Positions 48,792 through 60,338 of a stretch of DNA of 64,000 nucleotides are shown here, one piece after another (position 1 is the stretch's first letter; each line of letters opens with the position of its first letter). A model generated the notes under the pieces. The model saw only the letters and a program-made list of their open reading frames with translations, made no database searches and had not been told where the DNA came from. Source of the DNA: Amanita rubescens (lineage: Eukaryota; Basidiomycota; Agaricomycetes; Agaricales; Amanitaceae); assembly GCA_015039365.1 (NCBI GenBank), contig WION01000141.1, forward strand, positions 1 to 64,000. Reading direction: 5' to 3'. Position numbers and translations under genes: made by a program.

Positions 48792-49731
48792 AAAAATTCC
48801 CATAACATGATGTGTGCTGCTATACCTATGATTAACACATGACGTCATCTCGTTTCTTGAGTGCGAGAGTGACTGTTTTCACAAGAGTGTACAGTAGCGA
48901 TGCACGTGGAATTGAGCGCCACCTCAGTGCACATCTTGGTGTATTGAAGTGGGGACCACCCTTAACCGTGTCGACGGATACTCATGAACACATCTTGTCG
49001 CACGAAAGCCTATTGTATAGTCCTCGACCGACATGTACCCTCTCTTCTAGCAGAATACAATTTTATCAACACAAGGTCGGATGAACATCTGTGCGGCGGC
49101 GGTTATAATTCTATCAACTGGGGGGAATGGGATGGCGTACCGGTACCGAGGGTTTATAGCCTCTGTTGGCCTCTGTTGGCACGGGCAACCGCCTGCCAAT
49201 ACGCGTCTGAGTCGGCGCCCAGGCAACGTCCTGTCAGCTTTGGCTAATTAGTGGCTTGTAATGGCTTGTGTAATCGCGTAATCACTTGTAATACCTTGTA
49301 ATGCTTCTGACGCCGGGTTTGACTAATGTGTTTGCATGATGGACGAAAAAAAAAAAAGTCCAGGCCGCCGCGTCGGCGCAGGTCGGTGCACGGCGGCGGC
49401 GTCATCCTATGTCACAAAAGTCCCACGCATTGAAAGGGCCACAGCGGTAGCGCACATCTTGCTACGACGCTGAGCCGTTTTTCTGTCCTGCTCTGAAAAC
49501 TTCTGTTCATACATTCAATTATGGTGCGGTCATGCAGAGTTCGGACTACTGAACAATTTATTCACATGCCTCTAGCAATTTGTCCGGAAATTTCGAATAT
49601 CCGCTAGATGGTTAAAACTTTCCGCGACGATAATCGGACCATGTGCATCCGCAGTGCGGAGACAGATATATAAGGGATTATAAATGGCCTATTTTCCAAG
49701 CTGCTGCTGGTGCCAGAACCGTTCGTGTACG
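48792..49731. other. intergenic region, nothing recognised
   Basis: About 940 bp. It holds an A-run near 49346-49357 flanked by GC-rich GGCGGCGGCG words, and a TATA-like GATATATAAGGG at 49662-49673, about 60-70 nt before the quinone reductase ATG. Confidence 0.5.
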
Positions 49732-50548
49732 ATGTCATCACCCAGAATCGCCATTGTCATCTATTCCCTGTACGGCCATATCGCTAAAAGTGAGTCTGAC
49801 AAAAAGCTATCTTATCGTGTAGGGCATTAATATTCTTGCCTTTAAGTGGCCGAGAGCGCCAGGGCCGGAATTGTGGAAGCTGGTGGCCAGGCCAAGATTT
49901 TCCAGTACGTTTTCACTAGAATTCATTTGTGAGACCAATCTAACGCCGTAGCTTGCAGAGTTCCGGAGACACTTTCGCCGGAGATTCTGACCTTGGTGAA
50001 AGCACCCCCCAAGCCCGACTATCCTATTATGACGATCGAGAATCTCCCCAACTTTGATGGTTACTTGTTTGGTATTCCCACCCGTTACGGCAACATGCCT
50101 GTACAATGGAAGGTATGCAACATCGGTTTCCCGCACTACTATATACTGATGGATTGGCAAAGGCTTTTTGGGATGGGACCGGCTCACTATGGACAACTGG
50201 CGCCCTATCAGGAAAATTCGCCGGTGTTTTCGTGTCGAGCGGCACATTAGGCAGTGGCCAGGAGGCGACTGTGATGAACACCATGTCCACTTTGGTTCAC
50301 CATGGCATCAACTTCGTTCCGCTTGGGTACAAGCATGCTGGGGCGGAGCTAACGAATATTGAAGAAATCCATGGTGGTATGTGCGGCTTAATTTCATGGT
50401 CATTCAGTGTACCTATCCATTCGCAGGATCGCCTTGGGGTGCTGGAACTGTATGTTCCCCTACTGGCACTCGGGACCCCAGCGCTCTTGAGCTAAGACAA
50501 GGCCAGAGCGCAAGCCAAAGCTTTCTACGAGATTCTTTCCAGGTATAG
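49732..50548 (+). CDS. WrbA-type NAD(P)H:quinone oxidoreductase (flavodoxin-like)
   Basis: Five exons (49732-49789, 49847-49904, 49959-50112, 50163-50376 and 50427-50548) give 201 residues. The FMN-binding flavodoxin fold is clear: [14 protein letters not shown] (phosphate loop), [76 protein letters not shown], and GSPWGAGT. It performs two-electron quinone reduction in the cytosol or at eisosomes (YCP4/PST2 relatives). The C terminus is odd: after DPSALEL the frame reads an unusual sequence to 50548. Dropping one base near 50496 would give [14 protein letters not shown], the family ending. This is a +1 disruption affecting only the last ~20 residues. Confidence 0.88.
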
Positions 50549-50789
50549 ATTTGATTAGAAGCGTGCTATGTTTACAGCATATGTACATTAATAACCCTAC
50601 GATATGTTCCCTGTATTAACGATAGAGTATTAGATATGTTGCAGTGTATGTGAGCAGTCGAGAGCTGATGAGCGCATAAGTTGCAACGTTTCTTACGACG
50701 AAATATAGTTTATTGGACTTGTTGTTTTGTTAATCTACATTTGAGGAAGTGCACAAATATGCTGGCGGATACGCGCAACAAAATTACGC
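50549..50789. other. intergenic region
   Basis: Short stretch between the quinone reductase and the truncated retroelement, AT-rich. No LTR was identified. Confidence 0.4.
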
Positions 50790-53174
50790 TTCAGGCAAGG
50801 AGCGGGTCCATTAAGTACAGCGACCTATTCTCCAGGGTTGCGGAGGATGGAAAGGAAGCGGTAATCGCCCGCAACTTCCACCTGCTTCGTCTTGACATCA
50901 AAATAATAAACCACAGGCTTGCCGTCATAGCGCACGTAGGCTACATTAGGTTGAACGTTTTCAAAACCCACGAAAATATGGCTTTCGAAACGACTCTCCT
51001 GCGGTCCGTTTAAGATCGCAATCGGCGCCCCGAATTCGCAAAATTCTTCTACATTCGGTCGCTTCCCCGACCACTTTTCTTGCGGGGTGATGTCGCCGAT
51101 AGTGCTCGTGTACGTTCTGTTTCGCACAGTACGCCGCATGTAATGCTGCGGCTCCCCACAATTCCTTCGGAAGATCCTTCGCTTCCAGCATGATTTCTAT
51201 GAAAACGGATGCTAAGATCTTGCAGCGCTCCGCAACCCCATTCCAATCCGATGTAGGTGCGCCTCTCTTCAGTACGAGGCCTTGACTGAGGGTCCAATTC
51301 TTGAAAGCCGCTGTCCAGATAATCCTTGCCATTATCTGCGTGAATACTCTTCACCACCTTTCCTAGCTGTCGCTCAACGTATGCGATGTAATGCTTTAAT
51401 CTTTCTCCTGCTTCGCTTTTGTCCTTCAACAACCGTATCGTCCAATGACGCGAATAATCGTCGACGATAATCATATAGTATCGCGCTCCATTTGTCCCAG
51501 TTTCGTTTGCAGGTCCCCATACGTCCGTATGAATCAATTCCCCAGGATATGTCGCGGTACACTCCGTTGCTGCAGGAAGTTGTAAAGGCTGTCGCATTTT
51601 GCGAACACATGTTTCGCAATCCTTGATCTCCGACTTTTCATCGACGACAAACCCGTCGACGAGACCTTTGCGATACAACGCCTTGAGATTGGAAATAGTG
51701 GCATGGCCGAAGCGCCGATGCCATTCATGCCACGTCGGTTTCGCAGCAAGCGCGAAATCTATTTTCGCGTGCACGTCCAGATAGAATAATCCGCTTATTC
51801 TTTGTTCAGTGGCAATCAATGCGCCGTCTTTACTGAGGAGTGATGCGCGCCCGTCCCCAGTCTTGTAACAACCGCCAGCGGTGAGAAATTTCTGAACACA
51901 GAAAATGTTATCTAATGCCGTAGGAACGTGTAAAGTGTCGTTTAGCACGAGCGTACGGGTTTTGTTTCCCACTTTTGATGTGAGGATTACTGTCCCGCGT
52001 CCAATTGCGAATACTGGATTATTCCCGATATCCCGTAATTCTTTATTTTCCTTGGTGTATGTTGAGAACATACTGCGATCCTTCGCAACATGTGATGCTG
52101 TCGTGCTGCCGACGACCCAAGGATAATCGAGGCAATTGGATAGAGCACGCTCTGGATGTGGCTGGTTGGTACTTTCGTCGGCCTCGTCCACGTCCATACG
52201 CGCATCCTCTGCTTGAGAAGCACTTGTGGAGGCTCCTTGAGCTCTCTGTCCACGATCGCTCGCGCGTTGTTTTCTTTTCCCCTTGTCTCCACTCCTACAT
52301 TCGTTGGTCCAATGTCCCCCAAATCGACACCGGGTACAGTAGCCACCTTTTTGCTTCCAGTGACAGTCATCAGTGGTGTGATTTGTCCTAAGGCATATCG
52401 TGCAGGGGCATATCTTTGCATCTTCGGCAATACGACGCTCGTTTTCTAATCTCAATGCTGAGATCAGCGTGTCCGTAGGTACGTCTATGCCATGCACGTC
52501 GGAGGATGAAAGGACCCATGGACGCTCCACGATTCGGGTAGGGATGCGATAAGCATAGGATTGAAGATCTTGTCTTCAAGAACAAAATCAAAGTACGACA
52601 ACTCGACACGTTGCGCCTGGACATCGAGTAAATGCATTATGATAGAGTCGCCTTCCTCGGCCGTGGTGGCAAAAAACTTTCGCAGTCTCGTTATGACTGC
52701 CCGAAAGGTCTGCATTTTGTGTTTTTCGCAGAGAATTTCCCAAATTTGCGCCGACGTCATGAAGTCCGGCTCATGGGTCCCAAAAATGCTCAAAATTTGA
52801 CTTGAGCTGATGTTATTGAGTATAAGGAGAGTCGTCAACTGGTCTGATTTTTTCCATTCGCCGTGTTCTTCAGAATCGCGTTCGCTTGGTTCTTTAATCC
52901 AGGCAAACGCATATTTCTTCAAGTTGAATAGGTTGAGGAGATAGAGTATGCGTGGCTTCCACGTTTCCCAGTTGTCGTACTTTAGGACGTCTTCGCTACT
53001 CATCTGTTGTTCCAGGATGTCGGAGAGGAGAGACCTAGGAAGGGTGACATCCTGCATCTCCGATAACAGGGTTGAGCTGGACGGAGATTCTGACACACTG
53101 CTATGTGCATTTTGCCGTCGTGTACGTCCACCGCCGCCGCGAGCTCTTCCCCTTGAACGGTTACGGTCTGGCAT
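50790..53174 (-). mobile_element. truncated Ty1/Copia gag-pol remnant
   Basis: Gag starts at the ATG at 53174 (basic RGRARGGGGRTRRQ, then a UBN2-type gag with a KYDNWETWKPRILYLL region) and runs to a stop at 52485. Pol continues in another frame from about 52530. It has two CCHC knuckles (CTICLRTNHTTDDC, CTRCRFGGHWTNEC) and a protease-like WVVGSTTASH in which the catalytic Asp is Gly. A gag-pre-integrase HHCC (HRRFGH ... CETC) follows, then integrase with HTDVWGP and HADNGKDYL. After further frameshifts near 51300 and 51130 an SH3-like segment ends at 50825. Reverse transcriptase and RNase H are absent and no LTRs were seen, so the copy is dead. Confidence 0.85.
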
Positions 53175-53636
53175 GGTTGTATTGAAGGTGTTTGATCCGA
53201 GTTTGATATAAAAAAATGTTTGCCTTTTTGTTATTAATAAGACAGTGCCTGTCAGATATTGGAAGGAAACTAAAATGCAAACGCACGTTAGGCAAGAAGT
53301 CAGTGCCAAAAGTGGCTGGCCAAGTTTTCACCGTGACCCAGACAAAAATGACCAAGTCACACGTCACACCTCCCTTTGCGCCATTTATGTAGAGCCTTTA
53401 CCCCGTGATTTCTAGGAAGCTGAAGTGTACCTGGTGTGGAAAAGCGTGAGGAAATATAGTGGAATTTCATATGGGCAAATTATCCCAGTCTACGATCTCG
53501 CGGGCGGTCTTTACAATTCCCGTTTAATTTTTCATGGTGTAATTCCAATGTATGTGGTGTGATATATACAAATGTACAAATACTTAAATAATACCCAATG
53601 CGTAAAATAAAACGTACAAAACCCACTTTGAAAACC
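53175..53636. other. intergenic region, nothing recognised
   Basis: About 460 bp upstream of the gag start. If the retroelement still had a 5' LTR it would lie here, but no paired repeat was found. Confidence 0.4.
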
Positions 53637-54935
53637 CTAATCACTCCTCTCGTCGTCTTCTCGACCTTTTTCCGGGTCCACATCGTCATTCCAATGCACC
53701 CTAGATGACTTTTTCGCCAATCGCCACTTCCCCCCCACCTTCTTCACTTCAACCATCCTTTCCTTCCCTTTCTTCTTCAACTTTGAACTACACGCACTAG
53801 GTTGATCCGGGACATCGACGTCGATTTCCATCCACGCCCTCCAATTATTTTTGAATACGATGATAAGCTGATTCGTAGCGGAGACTTTCCAGAATCCGAT
53901 CATCCAGCTCATCAATAATGAGCTGGCTACGCAGCCTACGAGGAGCACGATGGGGAAGACGCGCTGGAAGAACATGATGAAGATGAGGACCATCACGCCG
54001 AGGAAGAAGGTGGCTGTGCCCATGAGTTGAAGGGATTCGCAAGTTTTGAGGAAGCGGCGAAAATCGGAGAGGTGGAGGGCTTGGCCTGATTCGGTCAAGG
54101 AGGGTACCGGACTGTGTGGAGTGGTTGGTGTTGAAATGTCTTCTGCGAATCGCTGAGGTTTGGAGAGGTTGTTCGCTTCAGGGTTGAAGTTTTCGTCGAT
54201 CATTGTACTCGAGGATGGATCGGATGAGGGGATATCGCGGTGATCCTGGCCTTCAGAATCCTCTGTGGCTGAGTGTGGTTGGTGCGTAGCTGATGATGGC
54301 TTGTCAGACGAATCGCTTGTGGGACTACTTTCGTTTCCAGAGTAGGTTTGCGTTCTTTTTTCGCTTCTGTCTCTCCCTCTCCTCCCTCCAGTGGTCCTGC
54401 ACTGGAATACGTTTGGCATATTTCAATGCCAAGGCGGCGCTTCGACCGGCGATGATAATCACGCCAGCGTGGATTGCCATTCCGCCGAGAGCAAAGAACA
54501 TCCCGAATTCGTATTGGATCATTGAGAACGACTGTCTGCTAGACAGGATGTTGTGGGCAAGCGTGAGGAAACCGATGATCAAGTTTGCAGTAAATGTGGA
54601 CTGGAGAGATGCTATGTAAGATAGCGTGATGATCGGGAAAAGGAAAAGGACTAACGATGATGACGAGAGTGGTAAATTGTTGACCAAGGGCATCGTACTC
54701 TGCGGCCTCTAATGTCGCCCCTGGGATACAGCCGCATGGTTATTGAAATAGAATAATCGATGACCCAAAGATCTTACTGCTGCGTCTTGTGATGAGCGAA
54801 GGACCGGTTTCAGTGGCGGTAGCAAAAGTCTCGAAACTTTTAGGATATTTTAGTTAGTTCAGTATAGATAGCTTGTTGGATAGCGTTGTTATCCGGGATT
54901 TCGCTGCTTTTCGGGAGAGTGCTCGTCGAGATCAT
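53637..54935 (-). CDS. multi-pass membrane protein (frame disrupted twice)
   Basis: Exons resolved: 54778 to about 54935, 54656-54720, about 54420-54600, then a long 3' exon to 53637. The first part has hydrophobic segments (FTTLVIISTFTANLIIGFLTLAHNIL; FGMFFALGGMAIHAGVIII) followed by a charged loop. The second has a Ser/Thr/Pro-rich stretch and two membrane spans (LMGTATFFLGVMVLIFIMFF; VFPIVLLVGCVASSLLMSWMIGF) and a basic tail. Two +1 shifts are needed: near 54844 (TCC TAA, continuing KSFETF) and near 54329 (AAG TAG, continuing SPTSDSS). In both, the unshifted frame meets a stop at once. The family is unknown to me. It may be a pseudogene, contain assembly errors or use recoding. The start at 54935 is tentative. 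Confidence 0.5.
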
Positions 54936-55517
54936 TAGGTCGGGTGGCGGTCGCTTCTTTGACGTAGTTGAATTCTCCGAGTAAGATTTTGCGGAAGCAA
55001 CTCGCATGTGGATCGTATCGAATGCTACTCGGAGTCCAGAAGTGGTTTGTGGGGACGGGAATGACGGACGCTGGAGGTTATTGTTGCAGAACGGGAGCTT
55101 ATGTACTAGCATGCAGACTTACCCATTTGGTCACAAGCGAATCTTCGATTGGAAGTAACACTCGGCGTCCTTGTTCTCGCATGTTAGTTTGTGGGTACCA
55201 GTTGTTACACGTGGCTGTGAAGAACGAGAGACATGTTCAGCCGGTTGTGGGTGTAGTACAAAGAGTACAATGTTTTTTTTTTCATGCCAGGAGACGAATA
55301 AAGTTCGTCGGTGGGTGCAAGCGAGTACTAGTCGAACTAGAAAATATTCATTCATTAGCAATCAGGGTCGTCTGGTGGATGTTCGTGCCGGAGCAGTTAC
55401 CGATCCGGAAGCACTTGCCAGATTTAGTAACTAGCACCTCGGCACCGTTGGCTGACAGTGAAGGCACACCGACTCAGACTCAGCGTTTGCCAACAACCCC
55501 GACAGGAAGTCTGGTTC
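54936..55517. other. divergent intergenic region before FAP1
   Basis: About 580 bp that should hold the FAP1 promoter and possibly a 5' exon of the membrane protein gene. No firm feature. Confidence 0.4.
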
Positions 55518-58500
55518 ATGGAGCAGGAACAGGGACCTGTATACCAGCACACAGGCTCAGTTATCAGTGGTGGAGAAATTCCACCACAATCTAATTCGCG
55601 ACAGAATTCAAGGGGTCAACAGTCTCGACCTCCTGCGCAGGATCGGAAAGGAAAAGACCATAGGGCGGAAGGCACTGCAAAGGGAATCAGAAAGGGCCGA
55701 GGAACACAAGAGGGATCGCCTCACGACGGAGAAAAAAGTTCTTTTTCACGACGCGGAGGAACCTCTCAGAGTCAGGGCGATAACAAGGGTATCACTTCAC
55801 ATGACGACCAGTCACACAAGAAAGACGGAGGATCCAAGAACGAAATTACGTCTAACGCGGATGCAGAACGCGGCAAATTTCGTCGTCGCGCTCCCAAGTT
55901 CAACCCTGGATTGACGGCACCAGTTGCGGTTGCTTCTACACCGGAAGAGACACCAACACCTCGTGCTCAACCATCTAGCAGTTCCAAGCCATCCCAAACT
56001 TCAAAGCAAAAACACAAGCCAAAGCCCTCACGTTCGCAACCTGACGATCTTACGTCCACACTCATCAAAGCTCTGAGCACCCGCCCATACCCAGACTGTT
56101 CTATCTGTTTTTCTGCCATCCATCCGCTCCAACCGACTTGGTCATGTTCACCATCGATACCCCAAGTAGGTGACGGGGTTATACCACAATATTGTTGGAA
56201 CACCTTCCATCTTAAATGCATCAAAAGTTGGGCGGAGAAGAGCGTCAAAGAATTAGAAAAAGCTTGGCAGAACCGCGGCGAGACGGGTAAGAAGGGAGAT
56301 TGGAGATGTCCCGGATGCCAAGCAAAGAGAGAAGTTGTTCCAACCGGCTATTGGTAAGGATCGTCTCGCTCTAACAAACGCGTGTCACACGTATACTTAC
56401 TTGGTAAACATTTTCAAGGTGTTTCTGTAATTCTACCCCAGATCCCAAACCAACACGATTAGCTACACCCCATTCTTGCGGTGGTCCGTGTTCGCGTGTT
56501 CGAGAAACAGGATGTGGTCATGCTTGTCCTCTTCTTTGTCATCCCGGACCCTGTCCGCCGTGTCGAGTCACGTTACAGTTGCCTTGTCCGTGCCCGAGGC
56601 ACCAGATCGTTGCGCTTCGGTGCGGAGATGATAGTTTGTCTGGAAAGGGCAAGGGCAAGGAAGATACCGCGACTCGAGAAAAAGTCGTGTCATGCGGCAA
56701 TGTTTGCGGCAGGCTGTTAGATTGCGGCAAGCATTCTTGCGAGAGGGTGTGTCATACCGGGGCGTGTGATATGTGCGAGTTAGTCGAAGATGTTAAATGT
56801 TATTGCGGGCGGTCAACCAAAACACTTGGATGCGGAGAGGGCAAAGAAGTTTCTTGCTCCATTCGCAATGACGCTGTCGAAAACTGGATCGGGAGATTCC
56901 AGTGCGAGCATATATGCGATAGGTATGTCCCATTGTTCTTTATCTTCACCTTTCACGACATATCTCCATACGTTGAATCACATACTGACTGATGAACCCC
57001 TATCATATAGACCATTTGATTGCGGAATTCACCGTTGTCAAAAAGTTTGTCATCCACCGTCTCCCGAGCCAGCCACTTGCCCATTTTCACCAAGTAAAAT
57101 CACACATTGTCCTTGCGGTAAATACGCTATTACGCCGCAAGGCGACTCCTCATCTTCTTCGCCGGGCGAATTCACCTTTTCATCTCGTCAGGATTGCGCT
57201 GCGCCAATTCCAACTTGTAATTCGATTTGCGGGAAGATCCATCCGTTGTGCGGTCATGACTGTTCTGCCAAGTGTCATCTGGGGTCTTGTCCTCCGTGCG
57301 GCGTTCCCGTGACGAGACCATGTCGATGTGGGCTCACAACGCGGGAGATCAAGTGCGCCGATTTTATTACAGAAGAGGGCGAGAAGGACTTGTTGTGCGA
57401 TCGGCAATGCACTGTCCTTCGTGCATGCGGTAAACACGAGTGTAGGCGGCTTTGCTGCCCGCTCGCTTCATTGGCGTTTGGAAAGGGGAAGAAAGGTCGA
57501 GCAGCGAGTGCGGACGTTCTGCATCCCTCCGGGATTGGAGAAGAAGAAGGGGGATTGCATGAGTGTGATCTACCCTGCGGGAAGATGCTGGCTTGTGGAA
57601 ATCATACGTGCGATAAGAGGGATCACAGGGGTCCATGTCCGTCGTGCTTGAGGAGTACGTTTGAAGAGGTAAACTTTTACTGGTTTATACGACGAGGAGT
57701 GCGTTGATGCCCTCTGCAGGTTTTGTGCCCTTGCGGACGAACGGTGCTTGAACCACCGGTGCGTTGTGGAACCCAGATCGATTGTCGTTATCAGTGTCCA
57801 CGTATTCCGTCCTGTGGGCACCCACCAATGTCCCACACGTGCCACGAGGAACCGCCTTCATGTCCCCCGTGTGCGTATCTCACGACCAAGCAATGCGCAT
57901 GTGGGAAGAAGGAGATGGGGAATATTAAATGCTCGCTGGAACGGGAAAAGGTGTCGTGCGCCATTCCTTGCGGAAGGTTAGTCTATCGAGTATCAGTCTT
58001 TGGAAAAGTTTACTTACTGAGTGAATGTACCAGATTATTGAGCTGTGGATTTCACCGGTGTCAGAGGTTGTGTCATGCAGCCGATTGCGGGCCTTGTACC
58101 GCCCAGTGTGGTAAAGACCGCAAATTATGGTACGATCAGCCTCTATATGTACCCTCCCTTCTTGCTTATACTTTTTACAGCCTGCCGGCTCATCATCCAT
58201 GTACACGACCTTGTCATGCTCCTTCAGCTTGTCCAGAAGACCAGCCGTGTGAAGCATTGGTGTTGATATCATGCCCTTGTGGGCGTATCCAGCAATCTCT
58301 GCGATGCGGGCTTTCCGTCTCAAGTCCTGCGGGTACTGCCTCGTCTCACACGCTGAAGTGTAACAGTCAATGTGAAATTTCCAAGCGAAACGCGCGTCTT
58401 GCGGAAGCGCTAGGTATTAGCGACGATTCAAGAGAAAGGGCTGGTAAACATATGGCCGGTGGTCCGGTTGTGTACTCTGACGAAGTTATGGCGTTTGCGA

Positions 58501-59147
58501 AGGAGGATCCCAAGTTTGTGTTACTAGTGGAGAAGACGTTTGCCGAGTACGCCAATGTTCACTTACAGGCAGTACATTCTGACGATATATCTTATCCAGG
58601 TTTATCTCATCTAATAAGAGATCTCAAGTTCTACCTCATATGACTCAAGAGAAGCGCAAATTTGTTTATAGCGTCAGTACCTCGACTTTGGTTTTGCCAA
58701 AAGTGATATCTTATGTTGCTTTAGCTTGCAAGTATATACAGGCTAGACGCGCAAATGGTAGATCAAGAGCCTCTTCGGAGCATTCAAGTCGTTCGCCGCC
58801 TTGATTCACGCGTCCCGACACCTCTTTTATCGACATATGTTGCATCTACCGTACCTGCGCCATCAAATCTCGGTAAATTGGGGTCAAGTGCAGGCTCAGG
58901 CTCAGCGTGGCGTGTCCCGCCGAAGCCGGCCTCTCCGGCTCCGACTCCTGCAGCAACAGGCTCTGGTGCTCGCAGTGGGTGGGGGCCGATTGCGCATTCT
59001 AAAACGACTAACGTTTCTACACCTGCGTCAAGTGCGAAGGTTGTGCCTTCTAGGTCAATGACGCCAGATGTTAGTGTTGGGGCAAAAAACATTCAATTGC
59101 CTGAGGAGAACGTAGATGTACCAGATAATTGGGAGGATGATGTTTGA
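55518..59147 (+). CDS. fap1: NFX1-type zinc-finger transcription factor (FAP1-like)
   Basis: Eight exons (55518-56353, 56419-56922, 57011-57668, 57720-57976, 58034-58129, 58181-58557, 58620-58673 and 58726-59147) give 1067 residues, the family's usual size. The N-terminal ~190 residues are low-complexity and basic. A RING/PHD-like finger follows (CSICFSAI ... WRCPGC). Then there are at least seven NFX1 zinc fingers of the CxxxC...H pattern (CGHACPLLCHPGPCPPC, CGKHSCERVCHTGAC, CGHDCSAKCHLGSCPPC and others). A C-terminal R3H-like region (VLPHMTQEKRKFVYS; MVDQEPLRSIQVVRR) precedes an Ala/Pro/Ser-rich tail. FAP1 binds FKBP12 in yeast and NFX1 family members regulate transcription in the nucleus. 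All introns are GT-AG; the frame is intact. Confidence 0.93.
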
Positions 59148-60338
59148 TTAGATTTAGAGAGATACGATATTCACAATGTTTATAAGACTGGCAACTTTCC
59201 TGTTATCGCTAGAGGGCTCTTGAAGCTCTTCGTTGGAGTCAGGAGAGGAGGAAGCAGTCGATACAAGCTAGTGGGGACACCGCACCTGGTCCTCGGAACT
59301 AGATACTCGGAAACCTCGATAGCATATACCTTCTTCTCGCATAACGTAGGAAACGAAAAGCGCGTTTCAGTCTCGAACATCATGATAACCACGCTCCCAA
59401 CTTTGTCTTACAATCCGACAGGAACGAAGATTTTCACAGTCCCGCGTACACAAAGAGATGAGCATTTCCACGAACAGATCTTCAACACCTCGTTCCATGG
59501 AATACATTTGAAACAGATATCAACGAGGCTATTACTACTCGCATGTTCGCTATGGGCATGAGTCCCTTAGACGCCGAATATGACATCGGGTCCCTTCCAA
59601 AGAAACGATCACGCGTGCGGAACGAAGATGTTCGACAGGAGGCGAGAATGCAGCTGCACGATTTGGTGGTAGAGGTGCTGGATATACTTGGGATTGAAGG
59701 AGAGTTCGAGTCCACGCCAGACTCTGACCGTCGAGCGAAGCGAGATGCCCTGCTATCTAGCAGTACTAATAAGTTTGCGACTTGCGAAGCTGCTAGAGAC
59801 CATTCGGAAGTTGGTAGCTATACGAACCTGACAGTGAAGCGGAACAAATGGACGTCAATCGTTACCAAAGCTTGGTGAACCGACTTATCAAACGACATGA
59901 GTTCACTTCTTTGTTCACCAAAGCGCTCACGAGCGATGGGAAACTGAGATGCGAACGGTGCAAAAGTCTATCATAAACTTGTCGACTCAAATCCTCGACC
60001 AGAAAAAAAAAGAAAGTTCAATTCCTGAACTTTACCATCAGCCGGTAAATTTGCCGACGCCCAAAGACGATGATGAACACCCTGTGAAGAGACGTTTCAA
60101 TGATGGTTGGGTTGAAGAACGAGGATAGGGAATACTTGTATGAATTTGTTGTGTTCAAACGTATCGAGGAATAAAAGGAAGAACTGGGTAAAACACATTT
60201 CCATGAATCAAGAAAGCTATGCGACGAAAAGCTGGACCATAAACAGAGCCATTGCAAATGAAAGTTTGGCACACTGCTGAGTAGCATTACGTAGACGGGT
60301 TCATGCTACCGAACCGGAGTTTATGCAGAGTTCTAAGT
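59148..60338. other. 1.2 kb with one unassigned open frame
   Basis: A plus-strand frame at 59543-59878 (111 residues, MGMSPLDAEYDIGS ... VVEVLDILGIEGEF) looks protein-like and could be the last exon of a small unresolved gene starting near 59220. Splice sites to link the parts were not convincing. A short A-run is at 60002-60013. Confidence 0.35.

Noticed and set aside
48327..48848. Antisense open frame of 173 codons opposite the hypothetical gene
   Set aside because: Cys/Arg/Leu-rich shadow of the plus-strand coding exon without start context or similarity.
52485..52530. Programmed gag-pol frameshift in the Copia remnant
   Set aside because: Copia elements normally use one frame, and other frameshifts in the integrase show general decay, so recoding is not needed.
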